In this document: positions 1 to 9,222 of the stretch, piece after piece
Position numbering within the stretch: the first letter of the stretch is position 1
Layout: each line of letters opens with the position of its first letter
From: Caballeronia turbans
GTDB lineage: Bacteria; Pseudomonadota; Gammaproteobacteria; Burkholderiales; Burkholderiaceae
NCBI GenBank assembly: GCA_001544655.2
Contig: FCOD02000004.1
Coordinates: 328,796 to 392,795, forward strand
Length of the DNA stretch: 64,000 bases
Direction of reading: 5' to 3'
Program-made: the position numbers and the translations under genes
Notes under the pieces: model-generated
What the model was told of the DNA's origin: nothing
Database searches by the model: none
What the model saw: only the letters and a program-made list of their open reading frames with translations

Positions 1-788
1 TGGCCGTCGTCCAATTCGCGGGCGCGGCGGGCACGCTGGCATCGCTCGCAGACAACGGCTTCGCGGTGCAGAAGGCGCTCGCCGATGAGCTGAAGCTCGG
101 CGTGCCCGCGACGACCTGGCATGTCGCGCGCGATGGATTCGCCGAGGCCGTCAACCTGCTCGCGCTCGTCACCGGATCGCTCGGCAAGATCGCGATGGAC
201 ATCATGATCATGGCGTCGACGGAATTCGGGGAAGTGTACGAGCCCTTCGTCAAGGGACGCGGCGCGAGCAGCACCATGCCGCAAAAGCGTAATCCGATTT
301 CGAGCGAACTCATGCTTGCCGCGGCGAAAGCGGTGCGACAACACGCAGGGCTCATGGTCGACGCGATGATCCAGGACTTCGAGCGCGCCACCGGGCCGTG
401 GCATGCGGAATGGATCGCGATTCCCGAGAGCTTCATTCTCACGTCGGGCGCGTTGCATCAGGCGAAGTTCGCGCTAGGCGGCCTGATCGTCGATGAAGCG
501 CGCATGAAGCATAACCTCGGCATCAGCCGCGGCCTGATCGTGGCGGAAGCGGTGATGATGGGCATGGCGCCTTACACGGGACGCCAGCAGGCGCACGACA
601 TCGTGTACGACGCATGCCGCACGGTGAACGAACGAGGCGGCACGCTCGCGGAAGCGCTCGCTGCATTGCCCGAGGTGACGAAGCACTTCGACCGCGCCGC
701 GATCGATCGCATGACCGATCCCGCGAACTATCTCGGTCTCGCGCCGCAAATGGTGGATCGGGCCATTGCGCTGTCGAGAGACATCTGA
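1..788 (+). CDS. Lyase of the PcaB / fumarase-aspartase superfamily, 3' part
   Basis: Only the C-terminal part is present; the frame is open from base 3 and the start lies left of the window. The superfamily signature SSTMPQKRNP is intact, which identifies an argininosuccinate/adenylosuccinate lyase-type fold that cleaves C-N or C-O bonds to give fumarate-like products. The preceding QFAGAAGTLASLADNG-type stretch and the ending resemble 3-carboxy-cis,cis-muconate cycloisomerase (PcaB) more than housekeeping PurB or ArgH. No other pca gene is visible, so the substrate stays open. A dicarboxylate carrier follows 27 bases later on the same strand, which fits uptake and use of a dicarboxylate-type compound. 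Family assignment is secure; the PcaB function is an inference. Confidence 0.8.
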   Translation, partial: AVVQFAGAAGTLASLADNGFAVQKALADELKLGVPATTWHVARDGFAEAVNLLALVTGSLGKIAMDIMIMASTEFGEVYEPFVKGRGASSTMPQKRNPISSELMLAAAKAVRQHAGLMVDAMIQDFERATGPWHAEWIAIPESFILTSGALHQAKFALGGLIVDEARMKHNLGISRGLIVAEAVMMGMAPYTGRQQAHDIVYDACRTVNERGGTLAEALAALPEVTKHFDRAAIDRMTDPANYLGLAPQMVDRAIALSRDI

Positions 789-815
789 TTACCGAAGGTC
801 ATGGAGGAGCATGCG

Positions 816-2228
816 ATGCAAAACGAACACGCCTCACACGACGACACGACCGTCGCACCGCCGAAGAAGCTGCCGTGGTATCGCAAGCTCGGCATGCAAG
901 TGCTTTTATCGCTCGTGATCGGCATTGCGGTCGGTCTCGTCTTTCCGAAGTTCGGCGCGCAACTGAAGGTGCTCGGCGATATCTTTCTCGCGCTCATCAA
1001 GGCCGGCGTCGCGCCGCTCGTGTTTCTCACGATCGTGCACGGCATCGCTTCGGCGGGCGATGTGAAGAGCGCGGGGCGCGTCGGCTGGAGATCGATCGTC
1101 TACTTCGAAGTCGTGTCGACTATCGCGCTCGCGGTCGGCCTGCTCGCGGGCAATCTGCTGCAAACGGGCAAGGCGATGACATCCGTCACGGTCGGCGCCG
1201 TGCCTGTGACAGCCGCCAAGGCCGCGCCACAAGGCTTCACCGAGTTCGTGATGCATGTCGTGCCGGACAACTTCATCGGCGCGTTCGCGAAAGGCGAGCT
1301 GCTGCAAGTGGTCGTGCTCGCCGTGATGGTCGGTATCGGCATTCTCGCCATTCCCGAGCGCCGCCGCATGCGCATCAACGAAGGGCTGGATCTCGTTTCC
1401 GAAGTGCTGTTCTCATTCATCAACCTCGTGATGAAGCTCGCGCCGCTCGGCACGTTCGGCGCCGTCGCGTACTCGGTGGGCAGCAACGGCACGGCCGTGC
1501 TGGTCGCGCTCGCACAACTCGTTCTGAGCTTCTATGCGGTGGTGGTGCTGTTCATCGTCGTGGTCATGGGCATCATCGCCAGGCTCGCGGGCTTTAGCCT
1601 CTGGCGCTTCCTGCGCTATATCAAGGACGAGATCTTCATCGTGCTCGGCACGGCTTCTTCGGAAAGCGCATTGCCGCGTCTTCTGATCAAGCTCGAACGG
1701 CTCGGCTGCGCGAAGCAGACCGTCGGGCTCGTGCTGCCGACTGGCTATGCGTTCAATCTCGACGGCACGTCGATCTTCATGTCGATGGGTGTGATGTTCA
1801 TCGCGCATGCATATGGCGTGCCGATCACGCTCGAGCATCAGATCGGCATTCTGTTGCTGATGCTGCTGACGTCTAAGGGCGCGGCCACGGTCTCGGGCGG
1901 ATCGTTCGTGGTGTTCGCCGCGACCCTCACGTCGACGGGCATCCTTCCCGTCGAAGGTCTCGCGCTGATCTTCGGCGTATACCGCTTCATGTCGATGGCG
2001 ATCGCGACATGCAACACCATCGGCAACAGCCTTGCGACGGTCGTGATCGCGAAATGGTCACGCACGTTCGATGCCGCCATCAGCGAACGGCATCTCTATC
2101 CCGAGCGTTATCCGGAGATCGCGGAAGCGGACCAGCGGCTCGCGGACGGCAACCTTCTTCCGGAAGACATGAACGACGCGAATCCCCATCCGGACGGAAT
2201 CTCGCTGAGAAGCGCGGGAACGCGATAA
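816..2228 (+). CDS. DctA-type dicarboxylate/amino acid:cation symporter
   Basis: A 470-residue member of the DAACS family (DctA, GltP), which imports C4-dicarboxylates or acidic amino acids with H+ or Na+ across the inner membrane. The reentrant-loop serine motif (TASSESALPR, near residue 280), the NLDGTS motif near residue 312 and the following TSKGAATVSGGSF segment are all present, together with about eight hydrophobic segments. I chose the ATG at 816 over the in-frame ATG at 801 because GGAGGAG at 803-809 lies 6 bases before 816 and would overlap the earlier start. It follows the PcaB-like lyase and ends at a strong terminator, so the two probably share a transcript. The exact substrate cannot be read from sequence. 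Confidence 0.9.
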   Translation: MQNEHASHDDTTVAPPKKLPWYRKLGMQVLLSLVIGIAVGLVFPKFGAQLKVLGDIFLALIKAGVAPLVFLTIVHGIASAGDVKSAGRVGWRSIVYFEVVSTIALAVGLLAGNLLQTGKAMTSVTVGAVPVTAAKAAPQGFTEFVMHVVPDNFIGAFAKGELLQVVVLAVMVGIGILAIPERRRMRINEGLDLVSEVLFSFINLVMKLAPLGTFGAVAYSVGSNGTAVLVALAQLVLSFYAVVVLFIVVVMGIIARLAGFSLWRFLRYIKDEIFIVLGTASSESALPRLLIKLERLGCAKQTVGLVLPTGYAFNLDGTSIFMSMGVMFIAHAYGVPITLEHQIGILLLMLLTSKGAATVSGGSFVVFAATLTSTGILPVEGLALIFGVYRFMSMAIATCNTIGNSLATVVIAKWSRTFDAAISERHLYPERYPEIAEADQRLADGNLLPEDMNDANPHPDGISLRSAGTR

Positions 2229-2251
2229 ACCCGGCACGTCGTAATTTTCGC

Positions 2252-2275
2252 AGCGCGGCAATGCCGCGCTTTTTT
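2252..2275 (+). terminator. Rho-independent terminator after the symporter
   Basis: A perfect 8-bp stem, AGCGCGGC / GCCGCGCT, with a 3-base AAT loop runs straight into TTTTT. It lies 23 bases after the symporter stop and before the glucosidase gene, so it separates the two transcripts. Confidence 0.9.
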
Positions 2276-2341
2276 CACTTCGCTTATCATCGGAGAACCG
2301 CGCATCGAACCCATTGGATGGCTATCCGGACCGGAGATCGC

Positions 2342-5083
2342 ATGCCACCGCTACGCGCAATCCATCTCTTGCAAACCAAAGAAGGCGCTCGCCTGCATGG
2401 CGCCGAACTCGGCCAGTGGCGACGCTGGGGACCGTATCTGAGCGAGCGTCAATGGGGCACCGTTCGCGAGGATTACAGCGAATACGGAACCGCCTGGGAT
2501 TACTTTCCGCACGATCATGCGCGCAGCCGGATGTATCGCTGGGGCGAGGACGGCATCGCCGGATTCGGCAACGACCCGCTTGACTGGTGTGCGTCGCTCG
2601 CATTGTGGAACGGGCGTGACCCGATCATCAAGGAACGGCTCTTCGGCCTCACGAACGAGCAAGGCAATCATGGCGAGGATGTGAAGGAGCTGTACTTTTA
2701 TCTCGACGGCACGCCGACGCATTCGTACATGAAGATGCTGTACAAGTATCCGCACGACGCCTATCCGTATCAGCAGCTCATCGACGAGAACAGGCGGCGC
2801 GGCCCGGCGCTTCCCGAATACGAAGTGCTCGATACCGGTGTGTTCGATGGCGATCGTTACTTCGATGTCTGCGTCGAGTATGCGAAGCACACGCCCGATG
2901 ACATCGTGATGCGCGTAACCATCGAGAATCGCGCGAACGAGGCCGCGACGCTGCATGTGCTGCCGCAGTTCTGGGCGCGCAACCGATGGTCGTGGTCGAG
3001 CAAGTGGGGCAAGCCTTCGCTGACGTTCGAGCAGCACGCGCGGGAAGGGGCGCGCGTCGTCGCGCACAATCCTTCGTATGGCGCGATGCTGGTTACGGCC
3101 TCGGCAGAAGCGCCCATCGAATGGCTCTTTTGCGAAAACGAAACGAACGTTCGTCGCATCTTCGGCATCGAAGGCGCGGGATCATTCAAGGACGGCTTCA
3201 ACGACTATATCGTCGAAGGCGACGAGCACGCGATCCGGCGCGACCGCGGCACGCGCAGCGCCGCGCATGCGTGTCTGCAACTCGGTCCGCATGAGCGCTC
3301 GGCGATGTATCTGCGCTGGCGCCCGGCATCGGTTTCGAACGATCCGCCGCTCGACCTGGCGCAGCTTTTCGCGCGCCGCGAAGCGGAAGCCGACGAGTTC
3401 TACGCGACGCTGCAACACGACATCGACGATGCCGACGCGCGTCTCGTGCAGCGCCAGGCGCTCGCCGGCATGTTATGGACGAAGCAGTATTACCAGTTCG
3501 ACGTCACGCGCTGGCATGACGGCGATCCGGGCCAGCCCACGCCGCCCAGAGAACGTCGGCATGGCCGCAATGCGGACTGGCGGCACATGTGCAACGGCGA
3601 CGTCGTATCCATGCCCGACAAATGGGAGTACCCATGGTACGCGTCGTGGGATCTCGCGTTTCATGCGGTCGCGTTCGCGACGATCGATCCGGACTTCGCG
3701 AAGAAGCAATTAGCGCTGCTCGTGAAAGAGCGCTACATGCATCCGAACGGGCAATTGCCCGCGTACGAATGGGCCTTCGGCGATGCGAATCCGCCCGTTC
3801 ACGCATGGGCGACATGGCGCGTGTTCGAGCTCGATCGCGAGATGACCGGCATCGGCGATCACGCGTTTCTCGAAGTGATGTTTCACAAGCTGCTGCTCAA
3901 CTTCGCGTGGTGGGTCAACCGCAAGGACGCCGACGACCGCAACATTTTTCAGGGCGGTTTTCTCGGGCTCGACAACATCGGCATCTTCGACCGCTCGCAG
4001 CCGCTGCCGACGGGCGGACGCATCGATCAGGCAGACGGCACCGCATGGATGGCCTCGTATGCGCTCGACCTCATGCAGATCGGCCTCGAGCTCGCGATGA
4101 CCAACGAGTCGTATGTCGAGATCGCGGTGAAATTCTTCGAGCACTTCCTGTATATCGCGGAAGCAGTGAGTTGCGGCGAAGTCTGCAACACGGGCCTGTG
4201 GGACGGCAGCGACGAATTCTTCTATGACGTGCTGCATCTGCCAAATGGCACGCGCGTGCCGATGCGCATTCGATCCATCGTCGGGCTGATACCGCTTTTC
4301 GCGGTGCATGTGCTCGAAGAGCGCGTGTACGGCGATCTGCCGGGACTGCGCGAAAGGCTTGCGTGGTTTCTCGATCATCGGCCGAATCTCGCGAAACTCG
4401 TGTCGCGCTGGACCGAGCCCGGCAAGGGCAACACCACCCTGCTTTCGTTATTGCGCGGACATCGCATGAAAGCGCTTTTGCGGCGCACGCTCGATCCAGG
4501 CGAATTTCTTTCCGACTATGGCGTGCGCGCATTGTCGCGCGTGCATTGCGACAAGCCTTATGTCTTCGATCACGATGGCGTGAACGTCTGCATCCGGTAC
4601 GTGCCCGCGGAGTCGGATTCGCGCGTGTTCGGCGGCAATTCGAACTGGCGCGGACCGATCTGGATGCCGGTCAACTATCTACTGATCGAATCGCTCTACG
4701 AGTTTCATCGCTACTATGGGGATGAATTTCGCGTCGAGCATCCGACGGGATCGGGCAAGATGCATTCGCTGAATGAAATCGCCGACGATCTGTCGCGGCG
4801 CGTCAGCACGCTCTTCCTGAAAGATGCCGATGGCAAGCGGCCCGTGATGGCTGCATATCCGATGCTGCAAGCCGATCCGCGCTCGCAGGATCTCATTCTC
4901 TTTCACGAGTACTTTCACGGCGACAGCGGACGCGGCGTCGGCGCTTCGCATCAGACGGGTTGGAGCGGGCTCGTCGCGCTGCTGCTGCAACCGCGTCTGA
5001 TGAAGCTGTCGCACGTGGGGCCCGAAGCGCCCGTCATGACCGTGCGCCTGCATGAAGAGGCTGCGGCGGCGATGGGCCGCTAG
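2342..5083 (+). CDS. MGH1/GH63-like glycoside hydrolase ('glucosidase')
   Basis: A 913-residue cytosolic protein with no signal peptide. The aromatic-rich N-terminal region (REDYSEYGTAWDYFPHDHAR, then FGLTNEQGNHGEDVKELYFY) and the C-terminal (alpha/alpha)6-barrel part with WEYPWYASWDLAFHAV and NSNWRGPIWMPVNYLL motifs are typical of bacterial proteins annotated as MGH1-like glycoside hydrolase or glucosidase, related to GH63. Such enzymes hydrolyse alpha-glucosidic bonds, but the natural substrate is poorly known. The ATG at 2342 has GGAG 5 bases upstream; an in-frame ATG at 2318 lacks this. It stands alone between a terminator and the USP gene. Glycogen genes near 36-41 kb suggest a wider interest in alpha-glucans. 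Confidence 0.85.
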   Translation: MPPLRAIHLLQTKEGARLHGAELGQWRRWGPYLSERQWGTVREDYSEYGTAWDYFPHDHARSRMYRWGEDGIAGFGNDPLDWCASLALWNGRDPIIKERLFGLTNEQGNHGEDVKELYFYLDGTPTHSYMKMLYKYPHDAYPYQQLIDENRRRGPALPEYEVLDTGVFDGDRYFDVCVEYAKHTPDDIVMRVTIENRANEAATLHVLPQFWARNRWSWSSKWGKPSLTFEQHAREGARVVAHNPSYGAMLVTASAEAPIEWLFCENETNVRRIFGIEGAGSFKDGFNDYIVEGDEHAIRRDRGTRSAAHACLQLGPHERSAMYLRWRPASVSNDPPLDLAQLFARREAEADEFYATLQHDIDDADARLVQRQALAGMLWTKQYYQFDVTRWHDGDPGQPTPPRERRHGRNADWRHMCNGDVVSMPDKWEYPWYASWDLAFHAVAFATIDPDFAKKQLALLVKERYMHPNGQLPAYEWAFGDANPPVHAWATWRVFELDREMTGIGDHAFLEVMFHKLLLNFAWWVNRKDADDRNIFQGGFLGLDNIGIFDRSQPLPTGGRIDQADGTAWMASYALDLMQIGLELAMTNESYVEIAVKFFEHFLYIAEAVSCGEVCNTGLWDGSDEFFYDVLHLPNGTRVPMRIRSIVGLIPLFAVHVLEERVYGDLPGLRERLAWFLDHRPNLAKLVSRWTEPGKGNTTLLSLLRGHRMKALLRRTLDPGEFLSDYGVRALSRVHCDKPYVFDHDGVNVCIRYVPAESDSRVFGGNSNWRGPIWMPVNYLLIESLYEFHRYYGDEFRVEHPTGSGKMHSLNEIADDLSRRVSTLFLKDADGKRPVMAAYPMLQADPRSQDLILFHEYFHGDSGRGVGASHQTGWSGLVALLLQPRLMKLSHVGPEAPVMTVRLHEEAAAAMGR

Positions 5084-5152
5084 CATTCATCGCGTGCGCT
5101 GAAGGGAGCCTGGGCGGATGTGATTTTCGTGCAGGCTGCCCGGGCGCTCGCC

Positions 5153-5158
5153 TATACT
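5153..5158 (+). promoter_or_regulatory. Possible -10 box (TATACT) before the USP gene
   Basis: TATACT stands about 40 bases before the USP start in a 116-base intergenic gap. No convincing -35 element lies at the right distance, so this is a weak candidate or one needing an activator. Confidence 0.3.
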
Positions 5159-5199
5159 GGAATTTCCCTCATGTCCCCAGAGAACCGGAGGACGTCATC

Positions 5200-5646
5200 A
5201 TGTTCAACCATCTGCTGGTTCCCACGGACGGTTCCGCGCTATCGGAAGCGGCGGTGCGCATGGCGGTTGCGCTCGCCAAAGAGAACAACGCGCGCATTAC
5301 CGGTCTTTATATGGTGCGGCCGCTTCATACGACCGTGTACAGCGCCGAGATGGCCGGAGCGAATCAGGATGAGCTTCAGGTCGCCGATCAGGCGCGCGCC
5401 CGGCTCTACCTCGATAATCTCAGGAGCATCGCGGTGCAGGCGGGCGTGGAGTGCGACACGGAAACGCCTACGGGAACGCACCCGTATGAGGCGATCCTCG
5501 ATACGGCGAAGACGCGGCACTGCGATCTCATCGTCATGGCCTCACACGGTCACGGCGGCATTCGCGGGCTATTGCTCGGAAGCGAAACGCAAAAGGTGCT
5601 GACGCATAGTCATTTGCCGATTCTGGTGGTGAGGCCGCCGGAGTGA
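5200..5646 (+). CDS. Universal stress protein, UspA family
   Basis: A single-domain 148-residue USP, close to the usual family length. It starts MFNHLLVPTDGS with the conserved aspartate and carries the ATP-binding signature of the G-2x-G-9x-G(S/T) class near its end (ASHGHGGIRGLLLGS), followed by the typical THSHLPILVV strand. Members are cytoplasmic ATP-binding dimers induced by growth arrest, low oxygen or other stress. CGGAGGA sits 7 bases before the ATG. The gene is monocistronic and converges on the aldehyde dehydrogenase, with only 15 bases between the two stop codons. Confidence 0.92.
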   Translation: MFNHLLVPTDGSALSEAAVRMAVALAKENNARITGLYMVRPLHTTVYSAEMAGANQDELQVADQARARLYLDNLRSIAVQAGVECDTETPTGTHPYEAILDTAKTRHCDLIVMASHGHGGIRGLLLGSETQKVLTHSHLPILVVRPPE

Positions 5647-5661
5647 TGGCGGGTCGAAGCC

Positions 5662-7119
5662 CTACCGCTCCAGATTTCCGAAACAGACGTACTTCGCCTC
5701 CAGATACTCCTCGACGCCCGAGGACGCCCCCTCGCGTCCCATCCCGGACTCCTTGATGCCGCCGAACGGCGCGACTTCGTTGAAGACGAGGCTGTCGTTT
5801 ACGCCGACGACACCGCATTCGAGCGCTTCCATCACGCGAAACGCGCGGCTGATATCCGCCGTGTAGAAGTAAGCCGCGAGCCCGGTGCGCGTGTCGTTCG
5901 CGAACGTGATGACGTCGTCCTCGTCCCTGAACGGGAGCACGCTCGCGATCGGCCCGAGGACTTCGTCGCCGCACACGCTCATCGACGGATCGACGCCCGT
6001 CAGCACCGTCGGCCTGAAGAAATTCGATCCGGGCGCGACACGCGAACCGCCCGCCGCGACCGTCGCGCCGAGCCTGACCGCTTCATCGACGAGACTTTCG
6101 ATGCGCGTCACCGCCGCGTCGTCGATGAGCGGGCCGATCTGCGCGCCTTCGTCCAGCCCGTCGCTCACCTTGAGCAACGCGACCTTCGACACGAGCTTCG
6201 CGACGAAGGTCTCGCACACGTCTTCATGCACGAAGAAGCGATTCGCGCACATCGCCGCCTGGCCCGAGTGACGGAAACGCGCATCGAGCGCGCCTTTAAC
6301 GGCAAGGTCTATGTCCGCATCGTCGAACACGATGAAAGGACAGTTCGCGCCCAGTTCGAGCGACATCTTCTTCACGGTGGACGCGCACAGGCTCATCAGC
6401 CGCTTGCCTTCGTCGATGGAACCGGTGAACGACACTTTGCGCACATCCGGGCTCGCGAGCAGCGTGCTTCTGATCGGCTCGCCCTCGCCCGTGAGCACGG
6501 ACAGCACGCCGCGCGGCAAGCCTGCGTTCTCGCCGAGCGCGCACAGCGCGAGCGCCGAGTACGGCGTCTGCGGATCCGGATGATGAATGACCGTGCAGCC
6601 CGCCGCGAGCGCGGCGCCGACGCGTCGCGCGACCATCGACGAGGGAAACGTCCATGACGTGATCGCGCCACATACGCCGACCGGCTGATGCAGCACGCGG
6701 ATGCGCTGATTGCGGCGCGGCGCGGGAATGTTGTCGCCGTAGATGCGGCGCGCTTCCTCGGCGAACCAGTCCAGATAATTCGCGGCCTGCGTGATTTCGG
6801 AGCGCGCTTCGTGCAGCGGCTTGCCTTGCTCGCTGCACAGAATGATGGCGAGATCGTCGCGATGATGCTCGACGAGGCGTGCCCACTCCCTCAGCACCGA
6901 CGCGCGCTCGCGGCTGCTCCAGTTGCGCCAGTCCTGCAACGCCGCACTTGCGCACTCGATGGCATCGGTCACTTGCTCCGCCGTGACTTGCGGCACGGAG
7001 CCGATGATCTCGCCCGTGGAAGGATTCGTGACAGGCACGCGCGGCAGCGAAGTGTTGTCGACCCAGGCGCCGCCGATATAAGCCGACTGCTCGAAAAGAC
7101 TGGGGCACTGCAATTGCAT
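5662..7119 (-). CDS. SSADH-like aldehyde dehydrogenase lacking catalytic residues
   Basis: A full-length 485-residue member of the NAD(P)-dependent succinate-semialdehyde dehydrogenase (GabD) lineage. The overall fold is intact, including the VAPFGGIKESGMGREG ending and the general-base Glu255 (LELGAN). However, the catalytic cysteine of the GQTC motif is Ala289 (GQAAMC; codon 6253-6255), the oxyanion-hole Asn of PWNFP is Thr157 (SWTFP; codon 6649-6651) and the cofactor-phosphate Lys of LKP is His180 (HHP). Cys291, two residues on, remains. All were checked on the DNA. There is no frameshift or stop, so it is either a pseudoenzyme or an enzyme decaying without truncation. The ATG at 7119 has GGAG 7 bases upstream; open sequence further upstream has no ALDH similarity. 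Confidence 0.88.
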   Translation of the reverse strand: MQLQCPSLFEQSAYIGGAWVDNTSLPRVPVTNPSTGEIIGSVPQVTAEQVTDAIECASAALQDWRNWSSRERASVLREWARLVEHHRDDLAIILCSEQGKPLHEARSEITQAANYLDWFAEEARRIYGDNIPAPRRNQRIRVLHQPVGVCGAITSWTFPSSMVARRVGAALAAGCTVIHHPDPQTPYSALALCALGENAGLPRGVLSVLTGEGEPIRSTLLASPDVRKVSFTGSIDEGKRLMSLCASTVKKMSLELGANCPFIVFDDADIDLAVKGALDARFRHSGQAAMCANRFFVHEDVCETFVAKLVSKVALLKVSDGLDEGAQIGPLIDDAAVTRIESLVDEAVRLGATVAAGGSRVAPGSNFFRPTVLTGVDPSMSVCGDEVLGPIASVLPFRDEDDVITFANDTRTGLAAYFYTADISRAFRVMEALECGVVGVNDSLVFNEVAPFGGIKESGMGREGASSGVEEYLEAKYVCFGNLER

Positions 7120-7221
7120 GGCTCGCTCCAATGCGTAAGGCGCTTCCTGCACGGTTCCATCGAGCTTAACGCATTTTTTACTCGCCATTCGCGACGCGCG
7201 CGGCATCTCCGGTATACGAAT

Positions 7222-7251
7222 GCGGCGGCGCATCGGACAACGCGCCGCCGC
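7222..7251 (-). other. 10-bp GC hairpin after actP
   Basis: GCGGCGGCGC pairs perfectly with GCGCCGCCGC across a 10-base loop. It lies just past the actP stop codon and about 100 bases before the aldehyde dehydrogenase start on the same strand. No U-run follows, so it may be a weak or Rho-assisted terminator or an mRNA-stabilising end. Confidence 0.45.
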
Positions 7252-7258
7252 TGGGCGA

Positions 7259-8920
7259 TCAGTGGCTCGCGCCCTCGACCGCGCCGATGCCCGTTTCGGA
7301 ACGCACCGTCTGCGCTTCGAAGCCGGCCTTGTCGATGCGCGCACGCGCGGATTGGTCGGTCACCGAGAAGAGCCAGATGCCGATGAAGCCGATCGCCATC
7401 GAGAACAGCGCGGGCGATGCATACGGGAACGGCGCGCTCGCGTAGTGGAATACATCGACCCACACGGCTTTGGAGAGCACGGTCATCACGACCGCCGAGA
7501 GCAGGCCGAGGAAGCCGCCCACGGCCGCGCCGCGTGTCGTGCAGCCGCGCCACAGCACCGACATGAAGAGCACCGGGAAGTTGGCCGACGCCGCCACCGC
7601 GAACGCGAGCGACACCATGAACGCGATGTTCTGCTTCTCGAACACGATGCCGAGCACCACTGCGACGATGCCGAGCACGATCGTCGTCATGCGCGACACA
7701 CGCAGTTCGCTCGCGCTCGACGCCTTGCCCTTCTTGAACACGGTCGCATAGAGATCATGCGAAACCGCCGATGCGCCCGCAAGCGTGAGACCCGCGACGA
7801 CCGCGAGAATCGTTGCGAACGCAACCGCCGAGATGAAGCCGAGGAACACGTTGCCACCGACCGCGCTCGCCAGATGCACCGCCGCCATGTTCGTGCCGCC
7901 GAGCAGCTTGCCGCCCGCATCCTTGAAGATCGGGTTGGTGCTCACCAGCACGATCGCGCCGAAGCCGATGATGAACGTGAGGATGTAAAAGTAGCCGATC
8001 CACGTGGTCGCCCAGAACACGGACTTGCGCGCTTCCTTTGCGTTGGGCACGGTGAAGAAGCGCATCAGGATGTGCGGCAGGCCGGCCGTGCCGAACATCA
8101 GCGCAATGCCGAAGGAGATCGCCGAGATCGGGTCCTTGATGAAGTTGCCCGGCCCCATGATCGACGCCTTCTTCTCGTGCACATCGACGGCCTTCGCAAA
8201 GAGCGCTTCCGGACTGAAGTGGAATTGCCACAGCACCATGAACGCCATGAACGAAGCCCCCGCGAGCAGCAGGCATGCCTTGATGATCTGCACCCACGTC
8301 GTCGCGGTCATGCCGCCGAAGAGCACGTACACCATCATCAGCGCGCCGACGATCACCACCGCGATCCAGTATTCGAGGCCGAACAGCAACTTGATGAGTT
8401 GCCCCGCGCCGACCATCTGCGCAATCAGATAGAACGCCACGACGACGAGCGTGCCCGACGCCGCGAACGCGCGAATCGGCGTCTGCTTGAAGCGGTATGC
8501 GGCGACATCGGCGAAGGTGAAGCGGCCGAGATTGCGCAGACGCTCCGCCATCAGGAACGTGATGATCGGCCAGCCGACGAGAAAGCCGATCGAATAGATG
8601 AGGCCGTCATAGCCATTGCTGTAGACCGCCGCCGAGATGCCGAGAAACGACGCCGCCGACATGAAATCGCCCGCGATCGCGAGCCCGTTCTGAAAGCCGG
8701 TGATGCCGCCGCCCGCGGTGTAGAACTCGGCCGCCGAGCGTGTCTTTTTCGCGGCCCATTTGGTGATGAAGAGCGTCGCGATCACGAACGCGATGAACAT
8801 GGAGATCGCGGTCCAGTTGGTCGCCTGCTTCACCGCCTGACCGAGGTCGCCGCCCGCGGCGAAGGCGCCGGCGGAGGCCGCGAAGAGCGCGCCTGCTGCG
8901 AAGATACGTTGCGGCTTCAT
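7259..8920 (-). CDS. actP: Cation/acetate symporter ActP
   Basis: A 553-residue sodium:solute symporter (SSS family) with a cleavable-looking signal sequence ([21 protein letters not shown]) and about 13 further membrane segments. [23 protein letters not shown] is characteristic of ActP, which takes up acetate and other short monocarboxylates. Its start overlaps the stop of the DUF485 gene by 4 bases (ATGA, 8917-8920), so the two are translationally coupled, as in the yjcH-actP pair of enterobacteria. The region upstream of the pair is long and non-coding and probably holds the promoter. Confidence 0.93.
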   Translation of the reverse strand: MKPQRIFAAGALFAASAGAFAAGGDLGQAVKQATNWTAISMFIAFVIATLFITKWAAKKTRSAAEFYTAGGGITGFQNGLAIAGDFMSAASFLGISAAVYSNGYDGLIYSIGFLVGWPIITFLMAERLRNLGRFTFADVAAYRFKQTPIRAFAASGTLVVVAFYLIAQMVGAGQLIKLLFGLEYWIAVVIVGALMMVYVLFGGMTATTWVQIIKACLLLAGASFMAFMVLWQFHFSPEALFAKAVDVHEKKASIMGPGNFIKDPISAISFGIALMFGTAGLPHILMRFFTVPNAKEARKSVFWATTWIGYFYILTFIIGFGAIVLVSTNPIFKDAGGKLLGGTNMAAVHLASAVGGNVFLGFISAVAFATILAVVAGLTLAGASAVSHDLYATVFKKGKASSASELRVSRMTTIVLGIVAVVLGIVFEKQNIAFMVSLAFAVAASANFPVLFMSVLWRGCTTRGAAVGGFLGLLSAVVMTVLSKAVWVDVFHYASAPFPYASPALFSMAIGFIGIWLFSVTDQSARARIDKAGFEAQTVRSETGIGAVEGASH

Positions 8921-9222
8921 GCGGCCTCCCGCTTGATCTGGTCCGTGAGTTCGTCATATGTGCTGTTGGCGTGGTGCACGTAGAGGCCCGTGATCACGAC
9001 CGTGAAGACGATCACGAACAGGCCGATCGGCATGCCCCAGGTCATCACGCCCGCGCCCATCTTCGCGGCGAGCAGATCCTTGTTGAACGCGATGAGCAAC
9101 ACGTAGCCGTAGTAGACGACCAGCACGAGCGCCGTCAGCGTCCATCCGAGCTTCGAGCGTTTTCGCACCAGTTCGCGGTAAGCGGCGCTCGACTTGATTT
9201 TTTCTACGACCTTGAGATCCAT
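8917..9222 (-). CDS. DUF485 small membrane protein (YjcH-like)
   Basis: A 101-residue inner-membrane protein with two hydrophobic segments ([20 protein letters not shown] and [19 protein letters not shown]), typical of the DUF485/YjcH family that is almost always encoded just before actP. Its molecular role is unknown; an accessory role in acetate transport is assumed from linkage. I start at the ATG at 9222 (MDLKVV) because AGGAG lies 6 bases upstream of it; an ATG five codons earlier (9237) has only a weak site. Confidence 0.88.
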   Translation of the reverse strand: MDLKVVEKIKSSAAYRELVRKRSKLGWTLTALVLVVYYGYVLLIAFNKDLLAAKMGAGVMTWGMPIGLFVIVFTVVITGLYVHHANSTYDELTDQIKREAA

